Source: Streptomyces sp. VRA16 Mangrove soil (GTDB lineage: Bacteria > Actinomycetota > Actinomycetes > Streptomycetales > Streptomycetaceae). Taken from it: a DNA stretch of 64,000 nucleotides. Below the pieces are notes generated by a model. The model was given only the letters and a program-made list of their open reading frames with translations, was not told the DNA's origin and made no database searches. Of the stretch, positions 60,093 to 64,000 are shown one piece after another. Location of the stretch: the NCBI RefSeq assembly GCF_017377775.1, contig NZ_JAFVLN010000006.1, positions 310,001 to 374,000 of the forward strand, in the 5' to 3' direction. Made by a program: the position numbers and the translations under genes. The first letter of the stretch is position 1. Each line of letters starts with the position of its first letter.

Positions 60093-61292
60093 ATGGCCAA
60101 GCGTGAACGCGTGGTACGCATGTCGGTGGAGCAGCCGCTGTGGCGTGCCCTCATGGCCTACCGGGTGCTCACCCTGCTCTACGCGATCGGGCTCTTCGCC
60201 TCCGCGTACGAGGTGTACGCGCACCCGTGGGTCGGCATCGGCTACTTCGTCGTCCTCACGGTGTGGACCCTGGCCACGCTGCCGCAGGTCTCCGGGGCCC
60301 GGCGCTGCACCAAGCGGTTCCTCACCGTCGACCTCGCCCTGGCCGTCGGCGGCATCCTGCTCTCACCGCTCGCCGACCACCACCGGGCCGTCACCGGCGG
60401 CTCCACCCTGCCCTCGATCTGGACCGCGGGCGCGGTCCTCGCCTGGGCGCTCAAGGGCGGCTGGCGCTGGGCGGCCTCCGCGTCCGTGCTGGTAGGCGTG
60501 GCCAACGTGGTGCAGCGCGGCGAGATCAGCCGCAGCGTCATCCACAACGTGCTGCTCGTGTGCATCGCGGCCATCGCCATCGGCTACGTCGTCGAGGTGG
60601 CCCGCGCCTCCGAGCGGGCCCTCGCCCGCGCCCTGGAGATCGAGGCCGCCACCCGGGAGCGGGAGCGCCTGGCCCGCGACATCCACGACAGCGTCCTCCA
60701 GGTCCTGGCCATGGTGCAGCGGCGCGGCACCGCCCTGGGCGGCGAGGCCGCCGAGCTCGGCCGGATGGCGGGCGAGCAGGAGATCGCGCTGCGCAGCCTG
60801 GTCGCCGGGGGCCTGCGCCGGCCGTCCCGCGCCTCGGACGACGCCTCGCTGGGCGCGGTCGTCCAGGTCGTCGACGAGCCGGACGCCACACCCGGCGAAC
60901 CCCACGACCTGCGTCCACTGCTCACCTCGCACGCGAGCGCCCGGGTCACCGTCTCCGACCCCGGTGCCCCGGTGCTGCTGCCGCCCGCCGCGGCCCGCGA
61001 GCTGGCCGCCGCTGTCAGTGCCGCGCTGGACAATGTGCAACGGCACGTGGGGGAGGACGCGCGGGCCTGGATCCTGCTGGAGGACGAGCCGGACGAGGTG
61101 ATCGTGACCGTACGGGACGACGGGCCCGGCATCCCGGAGGGCCGCCTCGCGCAGGCCGAGGGCGAGGGCCGGCTCGGCGTGGCCCTGTCCATCAGGGGCA
61201 GACTGCGCGACATCGGCGGCACCGCCGAGCTGATCTCCGTGCCCGGCCAGGGCACCGAGGTCGAACTGCACGTACCGAAGAAGAAGCAGTGA
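60093..61292 (+). CDS. macS: MacS-type sensor histidine kinase
   Basis: 399 aa from ATG 60093 with GGGGGA 4 nt upstream. Six or so hydrophobic helices (~18-168), then HisKA_3 with His198 in ARDIHDSVLQVLAM, and HATPase with ALDNVQRHVG, DDGPGIP and GVALSIRGRL. In S. coelicolor the equivalent MacS-MacR pair next to pfkA affects morphology and actinorhodin (from memory). It lies 41 bp before macR. Confidence 0.88.
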   Translation: MAKRERVVRMSVEQPLWRALMAYRVLTLLYAIGLFASAYEVYAHPWVGIGYFVVLTVWTLATLPQVSGARRCTKRFLTVDLALAVGGILLSPLADHHRAVTGGSTLPSIWTAGAVLAWALKGGWRWAASASVLVGVANVVQRGEISRSVIHNVLLVCIAAIAIGYVVEVARASERALARALEIEAATRERERLARDIHDSVLQVLAMVQRRGTALGGEAAELGRMAGEQEIALRSLVAGGLRRPSRASDDASLGAVVQVVDEPDATPGEPHDLRPLLTSHASARVTVSDPGAPVLLPPAAARELAAAVSAALDNVQRHVGEDARAWILLEDEPDEVIVTVRDDGPGIPEGRLAQAEGEGRLGVALSIRGRLRDIGGTAELISVPGQGTEVELHVPKKKQ

Positions 61293-61333
61293 GCGACTCC
61301 GCCGGGGTCACGGGGGAAGGCAGGACACGAACG

Positions 61334-62002
61334 ATGAGTGAACCGATCAAGGTCATGGTGGTCGACGACCACCCGATGTGGCGCGACGCCGTCGCCCGCG
61401 ACCTGGCCGCCGCCGGATTCGACGTCGTCGCCACGGCGGGCGACGGCGAGCAGGCGGTGCGCCGCGCGCAGGCCGTGAGCCCCGACGTCCTCGTCCTCGA
61501 CCTGAACCTGCCGGCCAAGCCGGGCGTCCAGGTCTGCAAGGAGCTCGTCGCCGCCTTCCCGGCGCTGCGCGTCCTGGTGCTCTCCGCGAGCGGGGAGCAC
61601 GCGGACGTCCTGGAGGCCGTGAAGTCCGGGGCCACCGGCTATCTCCTGAAGTCCGCGTCCACGGACGAGCTGATCGACGCGGTGCGCCGCACGGCCGTCG
61701 GCGACCCGGTCTTCACGCCGGGCCTCGCGGGCCTCGTCCTCGGCGAGTACCGCCGCCTCGCCTCGGAGCCCGCCCCCGCCACCGACACCGACGAGCCGAA
61801 GGCGCCCCAGCTCACCGACCGCGAGACCGAGGTGCTGCGGCTGGTCGCCAAGGGCCTGAGCTACAAGCAGATCGCCGAGCGCCTGGTCATCTCGCACCGC
61901 ACGGTGCAGAACCACGTGCAGAACACCCTCGGCAAGCTCCAGCTCCACAACCGCGTCGAGCTCGTCAGGTACGCGATCGAGCGGGGTCTGGACGACGAGT
62001 GA
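61334..62002 (+). CDS. macR: MacR-type LuxR-family response regulator
   Basis: 222 aa. Receiver with D11/D12, Asp56 (VLVLDLNLPAKPG), VLVLSASGEH and a retained Lys in GYLLKSA. LuxR helix-turn-helix near 155-222 (LTDRETEVLRLVAKGLSYKQIAERL). AGGA lies 8 nt before ATG 61334; a GTG at 61290 overlapping the macS stop (GTGA) is an alternative that adds 15 residues. It is the cognate regulator of MacS. Confidence 0.9.
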   Translation: MSEPIKVMVVDDHPMWRDAVARDLAAAGFDVVATAGDGEQAVRRAQAVSPDVLVLDLNLPAKPGVQVCKELVAAFPALRVLVLSASGEHADVLEAVKSGATGYLLKSASTDELIDAVRRTAVGDPVFTPGLAGLVLGEYRRLASEPAPATDTDEPKAPQLTDRETEVLRLVAKGLSYKQIAERLVISHRTVQNHVQNTLGKLQLHNRVELVRYAIERGLDDE

Positions 62003-62054
62003 CCCCTCGCGGGACAGTTCTGTGAACTGCCCACCGTGACAAGGGAGTTACGCG

Positions 62055-63083
62055 ATGAGGGTCGGAGTTCTGACCGGAGGCGGTGACTGCCCCGGGCTCA
62101 ACGCCGTCATCCGGGGCATCGTCCGCAAGGGCGTGCAGGAGTACGGATACGACTTCGTCGGCTACCGGGACGGCTGGCGGGGTCCGCTGGAGAACGACAC
62201 CGTCCGCCTCGACATCCCCGCGGTCCGCGGCATCCTGCCGCGCGGCGGCACCATCCTCGGCTCGTCCCGCACCAACCCCTTCCAGGCGGAGCACGGGATC
62301 CGCCGGGTCAAGGAGAACCTCGCCAAGCAGGAGGTCGACGCGCTCATCGTGATCGGCGGCGAGGACACCCTGGGGGTCGCGGCCCGTCTCACCGACGAGT
62401 ACGGGGTCCAGGCCGTCGGCGTACCCAAGACCATCGACAACGATCTCTCCGCCACCGACTACACCTTCGGCTTCGACACCGCCGTCGGCATCGCCACCGA
62501 GGCCATCGACCGTCTGCACACCACGGCCGAGTCCCACATGCGGGTCCTGGTGGTGGAGGTGATGGGCCGGCACGCCGGCTGGATCGCCCTGCACTCCGGG
62601 CTCGCCGGCGGCGCCAACGTCATCCTCATCCCCGAGCAGCGCTTCGACATCGACCAGGTCTGCGCCTGGGTCACCTCCCGCTTCAAGGCCTCGTACGCGC
62701 CGATCGTGGTCGTCGCGGAGGGGGCGATGCCGCGGGACGGCGAGCTGGTCCTGAAGGACGAGTCCCTCGACTCCTTCGGCCACGTCCGGCTCTCCGGGGT
62801 GGGGGAGTGGCTGGCGAAACAGATCGAGAAGCGCACCGGCAAGGAGGCCCGCACCACGGTCCTCGGGCACGTGCAGCGCGGGGGCACTCCGTCGGCCTTC
62901 GACCGGTGGCTGGCCACGCGGTTCGGGCTGCACGCGATCGACGCGGTGCGGGACGGGGACTGGGGGAAGATGGTCGCGCTGCGCGGCACGGACATCGTGC
63001 GCGTGCCCATCGCCGAGGCGACGGCCCGCCTGAAGACCGTCGATCCTGACCTGTATCGCGAGGTGGGGGTCTTTTTCGGCTGA
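62055..63083 (+). CDS. pfkA: 6-phosphofructokinase, with PPi-type signature residues
   Basis: 342 aa. PfkA-family: TGGGDCPGLN at 7-16, Asp128 (TIDND) as catalytic base, and MGRHAGWIAL. Position 104 is Asp in GGEDT and position 125 is Lys in PKTID. In this clade Asp at E. coli position 104 with Lys at 124 goes with pyrophosphate as donor, and Gly at 104 with ATP. It phosphorylates fructose-6-phosphate in glycolysis. AAGGGAG lies about 6 nt before the ATG. It follows macR by 52 bp. Confidence 0.93.
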   Translation: MRVGVLTGGGDCPGLNAVIRGIVRKGVQEYGYDFVGYRDGWRGPLENDTVRLDIPAVRGILPRGGTILGSSRTNPFQAEHGIRRVKENLAKQEVDALIVIGGEDTLGVAARLTDEYGVQAVGVPKTIDNDLSATDYTFGFDTAVGIATEAIDRLHTTAESHMRVLVVEVMGRHAGWIALHSGLAGGANVILIPEQRFDIDQVCAWVTSRFKASYAPIVVVAEGAMPRDGELVLKDESLDSFGHVRLSGVGEWLAKQIEKRTGKEARTTVLGHVQRGGTPSAFDRWLATRFGLHAIDAVRDGDWGKMVALRGTDIVRVPIAEATARLKTVDPDLYREVGVFFG

Positions 63084-63088
63084 GGTCG

Positions 63089-63135
63089 CGGGGCTCTGCC
63101 CCGGTCCCGGCTCCTCAATCGCCGGAGGGGCTCAC
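63089..63135. repeat. Dispersed Streptomyces-type repeat element C
   Basis: CGGGGC-TCT-GCCCCG hairpin (63089-63103), then CCCGGCTCCTCAATCGCCGG and AGGGGCT. This sequence type is common between Streptomyces genes, as I remember it. It may act as a terminator after pfkA. Confidence 0.5.
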
Positions 63136-63141
63136 TGGGCC

Positions 63142-63147
63142 TAGACT
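63142..63147 (+). promoter_or_regulatory. -10 box (TAGACT) of a probable leaderless dehydrogenase transcript
   Basis: Ends 6 nt before ATG 63154. Confidence 0.45.
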
Positions 63148-63153
63148 CGCGCC

Positions 63154-64000
63154 ATGGAGATTCTCGCATTTGGTGTGCAATCCGACGAAAAGCCGCTGAT
63201 CGAGAAGGCCTTCGCCGGCCATCACGAGGTCCGCTGCCTGGACGTCTTCCTGAACGAGGACACCGCCCCCATCGCGGCGGGCTACGAGATCATCTCCACC
63301 AGCGTCAACGCGACCCTGAACAACCGCGTGCTGCAGACCCTCGCGGCCGGTGGCACGCAGATGATCGCCCAGCGCTCCACCGGCTTCAACAACATCGACC
63401 TGGAGGTCGCCGAGCGCCTCGGCCTCACCGTCTCCCGGGTCTCCTACTACTCGCCGTACTCGGTGGCGGAGTTCGCCTGGACGCTCGCGATGGCCGTGAA
63501 CCGTCGCATCGTCCGGGCGAGCACCCGCACCCGCGACTTCGACTTCCGCCTCGACGGCCTGATGGGCCGCGACATGCGCGGCCGCACCGTCGGCGTCCTC
63601 GGCACCGGCAAGATCGGCGAGGCGTTCACCCGGATCGCCCATGGCTTCGGCATGAACCTGCTGGGCTGGGACGTCGCCGAGAACCCGGACTGCGTCGAGC
63701 TCGGCATGAAGTACGTCGAGAAGGAGCAGCTCTTCGCCGAGGCCGACCTGATCAGCCTCCATGTGCCGCTGTTCCCGTCCACCCAGCACATCGTCGACGC
63801 CTCGGCCCTGCGTGCGATGAAGGACGACGCGATCCTCATCAACTCCAGCCGCGGCGCCCTGGTCGACACCAAGGCCCTGGTCACCGAGTTGCGCGCGGGC
63901 CGCTTCACGGGCGTCGGCCTCGATGTGTACGAGGCCGAGGCGGGCCTGTTCTTCCTCGACAAGTCCCTCGACGTCGTCGAGGACGACACCCTGGCCCGCC
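63154..64000 (+). CDS. D-2-hydroxyacid dehydrogenase (D-lactate dehydrogenase-like; 3' end cut by window)
   Basis: 282 codons are visible and the frame is open to the window edge. Rossmann GTGKIGEAFTRIA motif for NAD, catalytic-loop STSVNATLNNRVL, INSSRGALVDTKAL and GVGLDVYEAE identify the 2-hydroxyacid dehydrogenase family, closest by eye to D-lactate dehydrogenases. The catalytic His near the C-terminus is beyond the window. The probable leaderless start is ATG 63154. Confidence 0.9.
   Translation, partial: MEILAFGVQSDEKPLIEKAFAGHHEVRCLDVFLNEDTAPIAAGYEIISTSVNATLNNRVLQTLAAGGTQMIAQRSTGFNNIDLEVAERLGLTVSRVSYYSPYSVAEFAWTLAMAVNRRIVRASTRTRDFDFRLDGLMGRDMRGRTVGVLGTGKIGEAFTRIAHGFGMNLLGWDVAENPDCVELGMKYVEKEQLFAEADLISLHVPLFPSTQHIVDASALRAMKDDAILINSSRGALVDTKALVTELRAGRFTGVGLDVYEAEAGLFFLDKSLDVVEDDTLAR

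Noticed and set aside
1..64000. Mobile elements, tRNA or rRNA genes
   Set aside because: No transposase, integrase, tRNA-like fold or rRNA sequence was seen on either strand.

Overview
The window is a 64 kb piece of a Streptomyces chromosome. It is very G+C-rich with strong third-position G/C bias, uses GTG, TTG and probably CTG starts, has many start codons sitting directly behind a TANNNT -10 box, carries a SAM-IV riboswitch, and keeps a gene order I recognise from memory as conserved in Streptomyces (bc1-aa3 respiratory cluster, glkA, macRS, a pfkA paralogue). I saw no rRNA, tRNA, insertion sequence, prophage or CRISPR array. Both ends cut a gene: a DUF2156 membrane protein at base 1 and a D-2-hydroxyacid dehydrogenase at base 64000.

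Region 1-12,250: phosphatidylglycerol lysyltransferase-like membrane protein, cobT, a zinc-finger methyltransferase, a metallo-beta-lactamase-like/CobU fusion, an HtrA-type lipoprotein protease, a second methyltransferase, a DUF3043 membrane protein, PspA with its partner PspAA, and a NarL-type two-component pair. Region 12,250-22,440: RND transporter, nadA, the Fe-S carrier erpA, a secreted hypothetical protein, a PfkB-family sugar kinase and a cysteine desulfurase-TusA fusion.

Region 22,440-33,380 holds the aerobic respiratory chain terminus: ctaC-ctaD-ctaF (cytochrome aa3), an L,D-transpeptidase lipoprotein and a receiver-only protein, then ctaE-qcrC-qcrA-qcrB (cytochrome bc1) and trpD. 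ctaC/D/F, and separately qcrC/A/B, overlap or abut by GTGA/ATGA junctions, so each set is translationally coupled.

Region 33,380-48,840: a SAM-IV riboswitch and six-residue leader ORF before a class V aminotransferase, a Ser/Thr kinase with a beta-propeller, rhomboid-Lrp pair, NYN-domain protein, two tandem NlpC/P60 cell-wall hydrolases, an HExxH lipoprotein, a divergent PadR/MATE pair sharing a perfect palindrome, a GT87-type membrane glycosyltransferase and a GT4 mannosyltransferase. Region 48,840-64,000: acyl-CoA synthetase, phosphoesterase, SRPBCC protein, ArsA-like ATPase, DUF5304-glkA pair, EEP phosphatase, sigma factor/CU044_5270 pair, hydrolase, acyltransferase, macS-macR, a phosphofructokinase with PPi-type signature residues, and the truncated dehydrogenase.

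Most of the window is conserved core. What stands out is intergenic: perfect hairpins between convergent genes, minisatellites of 31 bp and 14 bp, a degenerate 11/22-bp repeat field, and a dispersed repeat family that supplies the stop codons of two genes.
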